Source: Bin5 sp965221345 (GTDB lineage Bacteria > Chloroflexota > Anaerolineae > Caldilineales > Caldilineaceae). Taken from it: a DNA stretch of 64,000 nucleotides. The translations under genes were made by a program, and so were the position numbers. Of this stretch, positions 39,162-48,112 are shown one piece after another; within the stretch, counting starts at the first letter, position 1, and every line of letters starts with the position of its first letter. The notes below the pieces were generated by a model that was not told the DNA's origin, did no database searches, and saw only the letters and a program-made list of their open reading frames with translations. The DNA lies in assembly GCA_965221345.1 (NCBI GenBank), contig CBDCSD010000001.1, forward strand, positions 1,612,001 to 1,676,000. The letters are read 5' to 3'.

Positions 39162-39599
39162 ATGCTACGCAAAATACGTCTGGCCGCAGCAGCGGTACTG
39201 CTCATACTGTTCGCCCTTCTGGTCGTGGACTGGGTCCAGGCTCAAATACGTCTCGCCAACGTCTCGATAGAGGGCCAGTTGGACAAGGCCAAGGTCATCT
39301 CCGACGGCGAAGACTCAATTGTACTGACCATTCGCGTCACCGAAAACGGTCGGCCGCGCGTCGACGATACTTTGCAGGCTTGGCTGCAGCCCGGCAACGG
39401 CCTCATGATCCCGGAGTGGTCCTACACCGACGAAAATGGCGAAGTCCAAATCACTTTCACACCCAATCCGGCCACTCCCTATGACGTAGAAGTGGACACA
39501 GTCATCAACGTCATCGATATCAACATAGGGCGCTGGCTAGAGGTAGATAAGCGCTTCTCCATCGAAGTGCCGGTTGAAGCGCCGCTTTCTTCCGACTGA
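39162..39599 (+). CDS. Small membrane-anchored Ig-like protein in the ABC cassette
   Basis: A 145-residue protein not recognised by name. One N-terminal membrane segment ('AAAAVLLILFALLVVDWV', residues 8-25) is followed by a single beta domain with 'SIVLTIRVTENGRPRVDDTL' and 'SYTDENGEVQITFTPNPATP'. The latter is the pattern of bacterial Ig-like (Big) or invasin-type repeats. The domain would lie outside the cell. It sits between the binding protein and the permeases, which is unusual; it may help hold the binding protein or the transporter at the envelope. No strong ribosome site. Confidence 0.75.
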   Translation: MLRKIRLAAAAVLLILFALLVVDWVQAQIRLANVSIEGQLDKAKVISDGEDSIVLTIRVTENGRPRVDDTLQAWLQPGNGLMIPEWSYTDENGEVQITFTPNPATPYDVEVDTVINVIDINIGRWLEVDKRFSIEVPVEAPLSSD

Positions 39600-39796
39600 A
39601 TTGGGCTGCTTTTTCCAAGGCTCCGGACGTCGAGCACCAGACGCTCACCAGCAGAAACTGAAACGCAAAAAGGAAAATATGCAGCGGCTGTGTCGTGCAA
39701 CAGTTTTGGAAACGGCTACCAACCAGGCTGACATTTCTATTTCATTGGTCCTCCGGGACCTGAGGCCGTTCGACTGCCGTAATGCAGGAGGGTAGC

Positions 39797-40774
39797 ATGT
39801 CAGAGGTGACGCAAGCTGCACAACAGGGCAACGGGGAAACCGTGAGGACAGGATTGCCTTCCAACCAAAGGAAGATTTCTACCTGGCAAGCCATGCGCAG
39901 GTCCTGGCAGGCCTACGCGCTTCTGGCCCCCATCTTCATCCTGTTAATCATCTTCAACTATTACCCTCCCATCTTAGGCCTGTTACGTGCCTTTTATCGC
40001 TGGCGTCCGGGTTTCGAAGCCAGCTTCGTCGGCCTTCAGCACTTTGGCGTCTACTTCACCTCCCCCGAAACGGGCCGCGAACTCCTCAACATGTTCAAAC
40101 TGCTGGCGTTCTTCTTTTTCTCAGGCGCAGTCGTCCCATTCATCATGGCCGTTCTCATCTTCCGCATCCGCGACACCGAGTCCAAGGAGCTCTATCGCCT
40201 CTTTCTCATCATCCCGATGCTCGTCCCGCTCATCGTGGTCATTCTCCTCTGGAAACAAATCTACGACCCCAACCTTGGCCCCATAAACGGCATCCTCGAA
40301 GCGATTGGGCTCGAATTCCTGGCCCGCAACTGGTTGGGGGATACCTCCTCGGCACTATATGCCATCATGTTCATGGGCTTTCCCTGGGTGTCCGGCGTAG
40401 GCACGCTCATTTATCTGGGCGGGCTGGGGCAGATTTCGTCCTCGATTTTCGATGCCTGCGAAGTCGATGGCTGTACCGGGCTGCGCCGCACCCTGCTGAT
40501 CGACCTGCCGCTTGTACTTGGCCAAGTGCGGCTGATGACAATCTTGGCAGTTATCGCCGGGGTCACCTCCTTCCAGACCATTCTTGTCCTTACAGACGGC
40601 GGTCCCGGATTCGCCACTATGGTGCCTGGCTTGACAATGTTCCACAAGGCGTTCCGTACGCAGCAGTTCGGCTACGCAGCCTCCATCGGCATGATACTCT
40701 TCGTCATCACGTTCACCGTGACCCTCGCCATCAACCGCACAATTCATACCGCGGTAGAAGAGGTTGTAAACTAG
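39797..40774 (+). CDS. Sugar ABC transporter permease (MalF/UgpA type)
   Basis: A 325-residue inner-membrane subunit with about six membrane segments, the first being 'YALLAPIFILLIIFNYYPPI'. The EAA loop for ATPase contact is 'DACEVDGCTGLRRTLLIDLP'. The segment 'GVTSFQTILVLTDGGPGFAT' is typical of the family. GGAGGG lies seven bases before the ATG at 39797; an ATG at 39782 would put that site inside the gene. A second permease follows within 45 bases. No ATPase gene lies in the cassette, so a shared MsmX/UgpC-like ATPase from elsewhere is presumably used. Confidence 0.94.
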   Translation: MSEVTQAAQQGNGETVRTGLPSNQRKISTWQAMRRSWQAYALLAPIFILLIIFNYYPPILGLLRAFYRWRPGFEASFVGLQHFGVYFTSPETGRELLNMFKLLAFFFFSGAVVPFIMAVLIFRIRDTESKELYRLFLIIPMLVPLIVVILLWKQIYDPNLGPINGILEAIGLEFLARNWLGDTSSALYAIMFMGFPWVSGVGTLIYLGGLGQISSSIFDACEVDGCTGLRRTLLIDLPLVLGQVRLMTILAVIAGVTSFQTILVLTDGGPGFATMVPGLTMFHKAFRTQQFGYAASIGMILFVITFTVTLAINRTIHTAVEEVVN

Positions 40775-40815
40775 CAGACTTTGAATAGGCAATGGCAGTA
40801 CAAGGAGAACAGTGA

Positions 40816-41712
40816 GTGAGTACCACAACTTCTAACCAGGTCGCCCCGTCCCGCCGGCGTCCCATTCGACTCTACCAGATAGGTTCGCACCTTTTTATCA
40901 CTGTAATGCTGCTACTCTCGCTCATTCCGACCTACCTGCTGATCACCTGGTCCTTCAAGAATGGCCTCCAATATCGTTGGGAACGATGGTCGATCAGCTT
41001 TCCCCTGCGTTGGCGCAACTATGCCGCCGCCTGGGAAATTGTCGGCGATTACATGATTAATACAATTATTGTAGCCATTGTCGGCCTGATGGGTATGCTG
41101 CTGCTCTCACTCATCGGCGGCTACGTCTTTGCCCGCATGGACTTTCCCTTTCGCCAAACGCTCTACTACGCCATCATAGCTCTGCTTATGGTCCCCTGGG
41201 TCCTGTCCTTCATCCCTGCCTACATGGTTTACGTCCGCTTCGGCCTCCTCAATTCACGCTGGGCACTGATAATTCCCGAACTGGCTGGCGGACCCATCTT
41301 CGGCATCTTCCTCATGCGCGCCTTCATCGCCGGCATCCCGGAGGAGCTCTTCGAATCCGCCCGCTGCGACGGCGCCGGAGTCCTCGACCTGATTGGACGT
41401 ATTACCTTGCCGCTCTCACTGCCCGGGCTGGCCACCCTGGCCGTCCTCAACTTCATCGGCGTCTGGAACTCCTTCCTCTGGCCGCTGGTAATGATCCAGG
41501 ATAACGACAAACAGATGATAGCGGTCGGCCTCTACAAGCTGGCCCAGTCCGCCACCTCCGCCGGCGTCCCCGGATGGACCAGCCAGGACTTCAGCGTCTG
41601 GGGTCCCCTTTACGCCGGCTACGTAATCGCCTCCTTGCCCCTCGTTCTTCTCTTCATTGTACTTGGCAAGTTCTACGTCGAAGGGCTTGTCGATTCCGGA
41701 CTCAAGGTTTGA
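40816..41712 (+). CDS. Sugar ABC transporter permease (MalG/UgpE type)
   Basis: A 298-residue membrane subunit with six predicted segments. The EAA loop is 'ESARCDGAGVLDLIGRITLP', followed by 'LSLPGLATLAVLNFIGVWNS', both typical of the second permease in sugar importers. The start is GTG at 40816, with AAGGAG ten bases upstream. It partners the permease at 39797-40774, 41 bases before. The cassette then continues with a glycosidase after about 110 bases. Confidence 0.94.
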   Translation: MSTTTSNQVAPSRRRPIRLYQIGSHLFITVMLLLSLIPTYLLITWSFKNGLQYRWERWSISFPLRWRNYAAAWEIVGDYMINTIIVAIVGLMGMLLLSLIGGYVFARMDFPFRQTLYYAIIALLMVPWVLSFIPAYMVYVRFGLLNSRWALIIPELAGGPIFGIFLMRAFIAGIPEELFESARCDGAGVLDLIGRITLPLSLPGLATLAVLNFIGVWNSFLWPLVMIQDNDKQMIAVGLYKLAQSATSAGVPGWTSQDFSVWGPLYAGYVIASLPLVLLFIVLGKFYVEGLVDSGLKV

Positions 41713-41825
41713 ACGACAGGTCAGTGCCATCTTGGCGAAACCTGGCGTGATGGTGCTGCCGCAGAACGCGCTCTACAACAGGCAATCCAAGGCAACCAAC
41801 CACACTTTTCGGAGACACAGTTACA

Positions 41826-43211
41826 ATGACCATCAAAACACAGTCGATGTTCTTCAAATCCGAAGGTGTTGATGCCCATTGGGATACCTGGATGTACTTC
41901 CACGAGGGTACCTACTATCTCTTCTATCTCATCACCGAATACAGCCCCGGCGAAGGTTTCGGCCTCGCCACCTCGCCCGACGGCGTCACCTGGACCGATC
42001 ACGGCTGGGCCATAAAGGCGTCGGACAAAATGGTCACCTACCTCGGCACCGGCGCCGTCTGGAAGTCACCCGACTTCGACAACAGTGGCCGCTTCATCTG
42101 CAACTACTCCGAATGGCGCGTCGAAGAGGACGGTCGCCAGACCCAGAACATCCTCTTCGCCTGGAGCGATGACCTGATGAACTGGACGAAATTCGGCGAC
42201 GACCACATCTTCAGAGTCGACACCCGCTACTACGAGCAACACGGCCGCTGGGACTGCATCTTCCCCCTCCCCCGTCCCCAAGGCGGCTACTACGGCTACT
42301 GGACCGCCACGCCAAATGACGCCGTAGGCTTCGGCTTCGGCCAAAGCGAGGACGGAGTCCACTGGGAGGCCCTGCCCTCCCCGGATCTGCTCTGGGAAGG
42401 CGCCGACCCGCCCAAGAGCATGGAGGCCGGCGCCGTCGCCGAATTCAACGGCAAATACTACGCCATCGTCGGCCAGGGAACGAGGACCATGAAGACCATG
42501 ATCGCCGACAACCCCGCCGGCCCCTACACCGTCGCGCCCGCAAACTACGCCCTCCTCGAAAACTCCGGCGAGCACAAACACACCTACTTCGCCCGCTTCC
42601 TCCCCACCCCCGACGACATCCTCGTCAACCATCACGCCGTGACCCGCTTCCAGCTCGAATCCGGCCGCGACATCTGCTACTGGGCCCCCCTCAAAAGGGC
42701 CTTCGTCGACGACGCCGGCACGCTCTGGTTCGGCTATTGGCAAGGGAACGAACGCCTGAAGAGCAACCTTGTCCCCGCGCAATTCTCCGACTCGGGCGGC
42801 CGACGCATTCAGATGGCCGGCACCGAAGTCGACGCTGAAGGCGGCGTTGTTATCGAGGGCCAGATTACTCTGCCCGCCGCCAATCAACATGAATCGGAAT
42901 GGCCCGGACTATACATTGAGTATGACGCAGGCCAAGGCAGCTACATTCAGGTTGGCGCCTCCGCCGTCACCCACTTCGGGCTGACCCCAGAAAGCGGTGA
43001 CCCATCCGAGCGCGAGGATGTCATGGCGCGCGCCTGGCCCTTCGGCTCCAGCGTCCGCTTTCGCACTCTCCTCAAAGCCTCTGTAATGGAATTCTATCTT
43101 GACGACCTGCTAATCCAGTCCTACAGCCTGCCCGCCGAGGCCACTGGACGCATCGGGCTCCTCAATCCCGCCAATGGTATTGCTGACGTTCAGGTCTGGA
43201 ACGCCACTTAG
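41826..43211 (+). CDS. Five-bladed beta-propeller glycosidase-like protein (GH32/43/68-like)
   Basis: A 461-residue protein. Residues 1-320 show repeated 'W..Y..EGTYYLFYLIT', 'GLATSPDGVTWTDHGWAI', 'AWSDDLMNWTKFGDDHIF' and 'GQSEDGVHWEALPSP' units, the blades of a five-bladed propeller as in GH32, GH43 and GH68. The last 130 residues form a jelly-roll module like the GH32 C-terminal domain. The classical GH32 motifs (NDPNG, RDP, EC) are not visible, so its catalytic status is open. No signal peptide; it could act on imported sugars. GGAGAC precedes the ATG. It ends the ABC cassette. Confidence 0.82.
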   Translation: MTIKTQSMFFKSEGVDAHWDTWMYFHEGTYYLFYLITEYSPGEGFGLATSPDGVTWTDHGWAIKASDKMVTYLGTGAVWKSPDFDNSGRFICNYSEWRVEEDGRQTQNILFAWSDDLMNWTKFGDDHIFRVDTRYYEQHGRWDCIFPLPRPQGGYYGYWTATPNDAVGFGFGQSEDGVHWEALPSPDLLWEGADPPKSMEAGAVAEFNGKYYAIVGQGTRTMKTMIADNPAGPYTVAPANYALLENSGEHKHTYFARFLPTPDDILVNHHAVTRFQLESGRDICYWAPLKRAFVDDAGTLWFGYWQGNERLKSNLVPAQFSDSGGRRIQMAGTEVDAEGGVVIEGQITLPAANQHESEWPGLYIEYDAGQGSYIQVGASAVTHFGLTPESGDPSEREDVMARAWPFGSSVRFRTLLKASVMEFYLDDLLIQSYSLPAEATGRIGLLNPANGIADVQVWNAT

Positions 43212-43483
43212 AGGGCCGATCGGTCGTAACTTCAGTCTGTGCCCGCCTGAACCGACCGCCATTGGTTTCACTGGCGGCTCTATGAGAGCCAGCCTTTCAT
43301 TCGAATCCTATTGACGAAGTTTCCAAGAGGACAGGAACTGCCAGTCAGTTCAGCGAAACGAGTCCTACCACCTATGCGATCTTTTTCGAATTACGCTTTT
43401 CCGCTAAAATAGCCTGAATCCTCCCTCCCAACCGTAAGTCATAAGTTCTCATCATCGACCAGAATAGCGAGTTGCAGCCACCA

Positions 43484-44338
43484 ATGCCCACCGCCCTGAC
43501 CAGCGAACAGCTCAGCTTCTACGAAACCAACGGATTCCTCCACGCCCCTGGCGTAATCCCACCCGACCTCATGGATCTGATGAAGACCATCCTCTCGCGT
43601 TGGGTCGATGAAACTATCGAGAGTTGGCTGGCCGAAGGTCTCATCGACAATCCACAGACCGATCTCGACTTCCAACATCGGCTATTGCAAGTTTGGGAGG
43701 TCGCCGGCAGGCCAAAATATATCCGCAGCCCCCGCCGCGACCTCGTAAGTCGCGAAATGTTTGATCTTCTGGTACACCCCTCTCTCCTCGCCCTTGCCCA
43801 GGACCTCCTCGCCACCCCCGAAATCTCCGTCCACGGCAGCTTCAATGCCCGCCCCAAACTGCCCGACCAGATCTGGACCCAAACCCCCTGGCACCAGGAC
43901 GCACAATACTATCGCGACGCCGAGCAAGTCCACGTCACCTCCATCTGGATGCCTCTCCAACCGGTTTCCGAACACAACAGCTGCCTGCAGGTCGCGCCCG
44001 GCCTCCATCGCGGCCCCCTGCACGAAGGTTGGAACGACCCGGAGACAGGCTTCCTTGGGCTCTCTCCGGAAGTTCGCCAAAAATTGGAAGGCGTCTCCGT
44101 AGAAATGGCGCCCGGCGACGCTCTCTGCTTCACCCAAATAACGCCCCATCGCGCCCTGCCCAATCGTTCAAACCAGGTCAGATGGTCGATCGATGTGCGC
44201 TACGAGCCGACCGCCCAGGCCACCGCAGCCGGCCAGAAGCAAGGTTTCGTCGCCCACAGCCCGAACAATCCGACCGCAGTGCCGAGCTACGAAGAGTGGC
44301 TCAAACAGTGGAAAGAGATCCCCGCCGGGAGCTATTGA
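43484..44338 (+). CDS. PhyH family protein 2
   Basis: A 284-residue Fe(II)/2-oxoglutarate oxygenase. The triad is His-x-Asp in 'TPWHQDAQYY' with the distal His in 'ITPHRALPNRSNQVRWSIDV', which also supplies the 2-oxoglutarate Arg. It is most like the following PhyH gene. I start at the ATG at 43484; a TTG four codons upstream is less likely. No clear ribosome site. The gap to the ABC cassette is about 270 bases and to the next PhyH about 100, so it probably shares a transcript with the latter. Confidence 0.92.
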   Translation: MPTALTSEQLSFYETNGFLHAPGVIPPDLMDLMKTILSRWVDETIESWLAEGLIDNPQTDLDFQHRLLQVWEVAGRPKYIRSPRRDLVSREMFDLLVHPSLLALAQDLLATPEISVHGSFNARPKLPDQIWTQTPWHQDAQYYRDAEQVHVTSIWMPLQPVSEHNSCLQVAPGLHRGPLHEGWNDPETGFLGLSPEVRQKLEGVSVEMAPGDALCFTQITPHRALPNRSNQVRWSIDVRYEPTAQATAAGQKQGFVAHSPNNPTAVPSYEEWLKQWKEIPAGSY

Positions 44339-44441
44339 GCGAGCGCTGACTGACCCATGGCCCGGGCGGGATGACGCCTCGCATTTGGACGGCTGCTGCC
44401 GATTCAAATTCTCGATTGCGACACGATATGGACTAGCTATC

Positions 44442-45407
44442 ATGAGCCTGACCCAACCCGAATTGACACTTTTTCAAAAGCAGGGTTTTCTCCTCAAACC
44501 TGGCCTGTTCTCAGAAAACGACCTGCAGCCTCTGCGGTCCGCATTCACCGAAATCATCGATCAAAAGGCCCGCGCCCTGCAGGCCGACGGCAAACTGGCG
44601 GACGTCTTCGAAGATGCCCCTTTCGACAAGCGCCTCGCCAGTATCTATGCCGACAACAAGGCGGCAGGCGAAGAAATAACACGCGAGGTCATGGGCAAGG
44701 GCGGCGGCGGCTACAACGGGCCGGCCATGCTCCAAACTATCCGCCACCCGGCGCTACTGTCCTGCATCGAAAGCCTGATCGGCCCGGACATCGTCGGCTC
44801 CTCCGTCTACCGTATCCGCCCCAAACTGCCCGGCTGGGACCGCGGCGAAGTCCCCTGGCACCAGGACGCCGGCTACACTCTCGCCCACTGCGACCGCCAT
44901 CTCATCGTCACCTGTTGGGTCCCACTGGTGGACGCCACCCTGGAGAACGGCTGCCTCCACGTCATCCCAACCGTGCACAGTAGCGGAATTCTGAAGCACT
45001 TCACCGGCGGCCACGCCGGCTTTCTCGAAGTGCCGCAAGATGAACTGCCCCAAGTCGACCCGGTTCCGGTCCCCATGAAGGCGGGCGACGTCCTCCTGCT
45101 GACCAACCTGACGCCCCACGCCTCCTTCGCAAATCGCACCGACCAGGTCCGCTGGAGCATCGACCTCCGCTACCAAAGCGCCGAGGTACCCAACAACGTC
45201 GACGAAGACCCCGCCTCCTACACACCCGAACGCGACCCAGTCACCATGGCCTGCTACCCCCCCGAAGCCGACTTCGTCATCCGCGATCCGAACGACCCCG
45301 CCCGCGAAATCCAATCCGCCGACCAGTTCAGGCGCGTTCGCGAGCGCTACGAAACAACCCGCCCCAACACACCCGGCCGCGGCTGGACGCCCCTCCAGGA
45401 GCGCTGA
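44442..45407 (+). CDS. PhyH family protein 3
   Basis: A 321-residue paralogue of the preceding PhyH gene. The triad is in 'VPWHQDAGYTLAHCDRH' and 'NLTPHASFANRTDQVRWSID'. The region 'LENGCLHVIPTVHSSGI' is typical. The extra C-terminal 40 residues are specific to this copy. ATG at 44442; no obvious Shine-Dalgarno site. It may act with PhyH 2 on the product of the upstream cassette, but that is inference. The repeat that flanks the L,D-transpeptidase begins about 75 bases after its stop. Confidence 0.92.
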   Translation: MSLTQPELTLFQKQGFLLKPGLFSENDLQPLRSAFTEIIDQKARALQADGKLADVFEDAPFDKRLASIYADNKAAGEEITREVMGKGGGGYNGPAMLQTIRHPALLSCIESLIGPDIVGSSVYRIRPKLPGWDRGEVPWHQDAGYTLAHCDRHLIVTCWVPLVDATLENGCLHVIPTVHSSGILKHFTGGHAGFLEVPQDELPQVDPVPVPMKAGDVLLLTNLTPHASFANRTDQVRWSIDLRYQSAEVPNNVDEDPASYTPERDPVTMACYPPEADFVIRDPNDPAREIQSADQFRRVRERYETTRPNTPGRGWTPLQER

Positions 45408-45484
45408 CACAACGCATTCAATAAGGCACAACCAGCCCACCCAACGTCTCAAACCCAATACTCTGTCCGACAGGGCCCCGAAAT

Positions 45485-45730
45485 ACTACGGCTCGTTGAC
45501 GTCTGTCAGAACAGAGATTTGAGGGTGCAAAGCGCTTATCCTCGAAGGACCCCGCAGTCATGCAAAGAAAACCCGATTTGCCTTCGGTGTTCTTCGCGGC
45601 CCTTCGCGTGACTTCGCGGATCGACTGTTTTGTTTTTTCAACATTCGAGCGAGAAACAGCCCTACCAGGCCTGCAGGCTTGTCGTCCCTGTTGTATTCTG
45701 AGCGACCTTCCCGAAATGTCAAGGGAACCT
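45485..45730 (+). repeat. About 245-bp direct repeat, left copy
   Basis: Shares with 47086-47330 the landmarks cgttgacgt, gtcagaacag, gatttgagg, ttcttcgcggcccttcgcg, acttcgcggatcga, gcgagaaaca and cctgcaggct in the same order and orientation, at about 75-80% identity by eye. It lies between PhyH 3 and the L,D-transpeptidase gene, in a gap (45408-45915) with no gene. Its left end carries the ggctcgttgac core also seen near 23.7 and 58.8 kb. Confidence 0.85.
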
Positions 45731-45915
45731 AATGTATTTCCCGTTTGACAACAAGACTCTCCGCGCGGGTTACGTAGCGGAATCGCGTCTGTCTTGCCTG
45801 CCTCTACGCAATACGCAATACGAAGAAAAAGCGGGTTCTCAACTTGAACGCACATTAAGAGGGGCTTTGCGAAGGAGTCCGAGCCTACATGCGGAACGGG
45901 TCAATGCGCCTACTA

Positions 45916-47067
45916 TCATTCATGAACCAATACCAGCGTGCCCGGGTTGGCGTCGGTGCTGAACATCCAGCCGTCATCGTCATCGGAGTACATGAATGGG
46001 GACGCCCAATCGAAGAGCCACTTGGCATCCTCGTCGGTCATATTGATGCAACCGCGGCTCATGGGCGTGCCGAAGTTGCTGTGCCAGTAGGTGCCATGAA
46101 AGCCGTAGTCTTCGTAAAAGTACTGGACATTCTTGACCTCAGTCACATGGTAGGAGGTGCCGGCGGCGCGGTTCCCGCCGCGCATGTCTTGCATGGCGAT
46201 CTTGACCCAAATGCGGAATGTCCCCGTGACGGTGGGCGAGTCGTCTACTCCGGATGAGATGACGAACGCTCTAACCGGTATGGCGCCCTCATAGGCGATT
46301 GCCATCTGTTCGTTGAGGCCGACCTCGACCCAGCGCTCGGTAAGCGTAGGGTAGAGTGCCCGGTCAAGCCTTTGACTCATGCCTTCCAGGAGTTCGAGCC
46401 CGTTTGCGGATGGAATTCGCAGGGCCCGGCCAGGCTCAAGAGTGCTGTTGTTCTGCAGGTCATTCAACCGGGCCAGGGCAGCAGGATTGACTCCGTGCCG
46501 CTCCGCGATGTCTGAGAGTAACTCTCCTGTCTGCACGGTATGAACAGCGGGCCGGGTCCGCCCCGCTTGCATCTCCGTAATGGGAGGCGCCGGGTGCAGG
46601 GCAGAAATCAGATGAGCAGGTTGAGGAGCGGGTGCGGGCGCGAGCGCGCGGGGCACCAGCAGTTCCTGACCCACGATGAGCCATTCCTCGGAGGAGAATC
46701 CATTCATGGACATGAGCCCGGACAGGCTGATGCCATGCTTTCCGGCCAGACGGAACAGGTTGTCGCCTGGCTGGACCGTGTAAAGCTGATGACCCTCGGC
46801 ACTCTGGGGTGCCGGAGCCGCAGTTTCCCCGGCGTCGATCAAAAGGCGCTGGCCGTACCAGACAAAGTTGGCATCCGGCAGGCCGTTGAGCTCCTGCAGG
46901 TTTGCAACCGTTGTTCCATACTGTTTAGCGATCTGGCTCAGCGTCTCACCCGGTTGGACGATATGCACTTCAGAGGCGGAGGCGCTGCCGGCAGTTGACA
47001 TGATAGCGACAGCTGCCAGGATCAGTGCCAGTGTCCCGCATGCTAAGGAATTCATATGCCGTCTCAT
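45916..47067 (-). CDS. LysM x3 + YkuD L,D-transpeptidase
   Basis: A 383-residue exported cell-wall enzyme. After a signal peptide (about 1-32) come three LysM modules: 'IVQPGETLSQIAKQYGTTV', 'TVQPGDNLFRLAGKHGISL' and 'TVQTGELLSDIAERHGVNP'. These bind peptidoglycan. The C-terminal YkuD domain has the catalytic 'HSNFGTPMSRGCINM', with Cys at residue 340. Such enzymes make 3-3 peptide crosslinks or attach proteins to the wall. The ATG at 47067 has GGGGAC upstream. The gene is bracketed by two copies of a 245-bp repeat, the right one within 20 bases of the start, so its promoter lies inside the repeat. Confidence 0.93.
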   Translation of the reverse strand: MRRHMNSLACGTLALILAAVAIMSTAGSASASEVHIVQPGETLSQIAKQYGTTVANLQELNGLPDANFVWYGQRLLIDAGETAAPAPQSAEGHQLYTVQPGDNLFRLAGKHGISLSGLMSMNGFSSEEWLIVGQELLVPRALAPAPAPQPAHLISALHPAPPITEMQAGRTRPAVHTVQTGELLSDIAERHGVNPAALARLNDLQNNSTLEPGRALRIPSANGLELLEGMSQRLDRALYPTLTERWVEVGLNEQMAIAYEGAIPVRAFVISSGVDDSPTVTGTFRIWVKIAMQDMRGGNRAAGTSYHVTEVKNVQYFYEDYGFHGTYWHSNFGTPMSRGCINMTDEDAKWLFDWASPFMYSDDDDGWMFSTDANPGTLVLVHE

Positions 47068-47085
47068 AAGTTTGTCCCCAACAAT

Positions 47086-47330
47086 AAGGGCCCGTTGACG
47101 TTTGTCAGAACAGCGATTTGAGGGGGCAATGCGCTTTTCCTCGAAGGGCCCCGCAGCTGCGCAAGGAAAATCCGATACGCCTTTAGTGTTCTTCGCGGCC
47201 CTTCGCGTGACTTCGCGGATCGATTGGTTCTGTCTTTCACAAAACTCAAGCGAGAAACATCCCTGACATGCCTGCAGGCTTTCCGCTATTGTTGAATTTT
47301 GAGAGGCTTTCCCAAAATATCAACGAAACC
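47086..47330 (+). repeat. About 245-bp direct repeat, right copy
   Basis: Partner of 45485-45730, same orientation, distance about 1.6 kb. It covers the upstream region of the L,D-transpeptidase gene. Both contain a unit resembling the core of the 57.5-58.8 kb array (ttcgcggcccttcgcg against tccgcggccctccgcg). Confidence 0.85.
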
Positions 47331-48112
47331 GAAATCTTCGCTGAACTACAGATACTGACAAGCACATTGCTTTAACCAACTGTTGTTTGCAAGACAACTT
47401 TCTGTCAGCGTTCTCAAGATATTCTGCCATTGGCATTTGCACACGATATTCAAAGTTTCTCACTTTCTCAAGGAAGTTCCCAATCTCGGCAAATGTATTC
47501 GAAGATTGTGGCCGCGAATCAAAGTACGCTTTCCACTACCTTTAGTTTATCAACTCACCCTATGTCCCCTAAAATGCGGTGCAGACAGGCAGTTCACTTC
47601 TTGACAACTGTCGCATATCTCTCTTTTCTTTGGAATCGAGGTGAAACCAATCGGCTCCATTTGTGTCTTTACTTCACACTCTGATTTCCTCCCACTTTTT
47701 TGGGCCACTGGAGCAGAAAAATGCCCCAAAACTGTCAGCCCATTCTATGAAACCGGTGGCGGCCGCCGCGGCCGGGCCCCAGCCTGTCCGGCATCTCCTG
47801 GCTGTCGACGAATGCCACGGCGGGACCGGCCCTTTCCCCCTTCCTGGCCCGACATGCGATATTCCTACATTTAATGTATAATTTGCATCCGGGAACACGC
47901 TCCTGCACAGATCGCCGCCCCCGGCGAAGGCGCCGTGATTGAAACGGGCGTACCCTGTAAGCCCGCACTCGAACTTCTCTTGCCCAGGCAAGCCTGTAAC
48001 AAACTAAATTCGCCAGCAAGGACGCGGCCCGTAGCGCCCGTCTTCGGCACAAATATCACACACTGTCGCACATCAACGCCCCTTCCGTCGTGCACGAGAA
48101 AGGAGACCTCCC
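47331..48112. other. Intergenic region before the Rieske-desaturase genes
   Basis: About 780 bases. No gene recognised; the left half is AT-richer. It should hold the promoter of the 48-53.6 kb gene cluster, probably in the last 150 bases. AAAGGAGA just before 48113 is the ribosome site. Confidence 0.4.
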
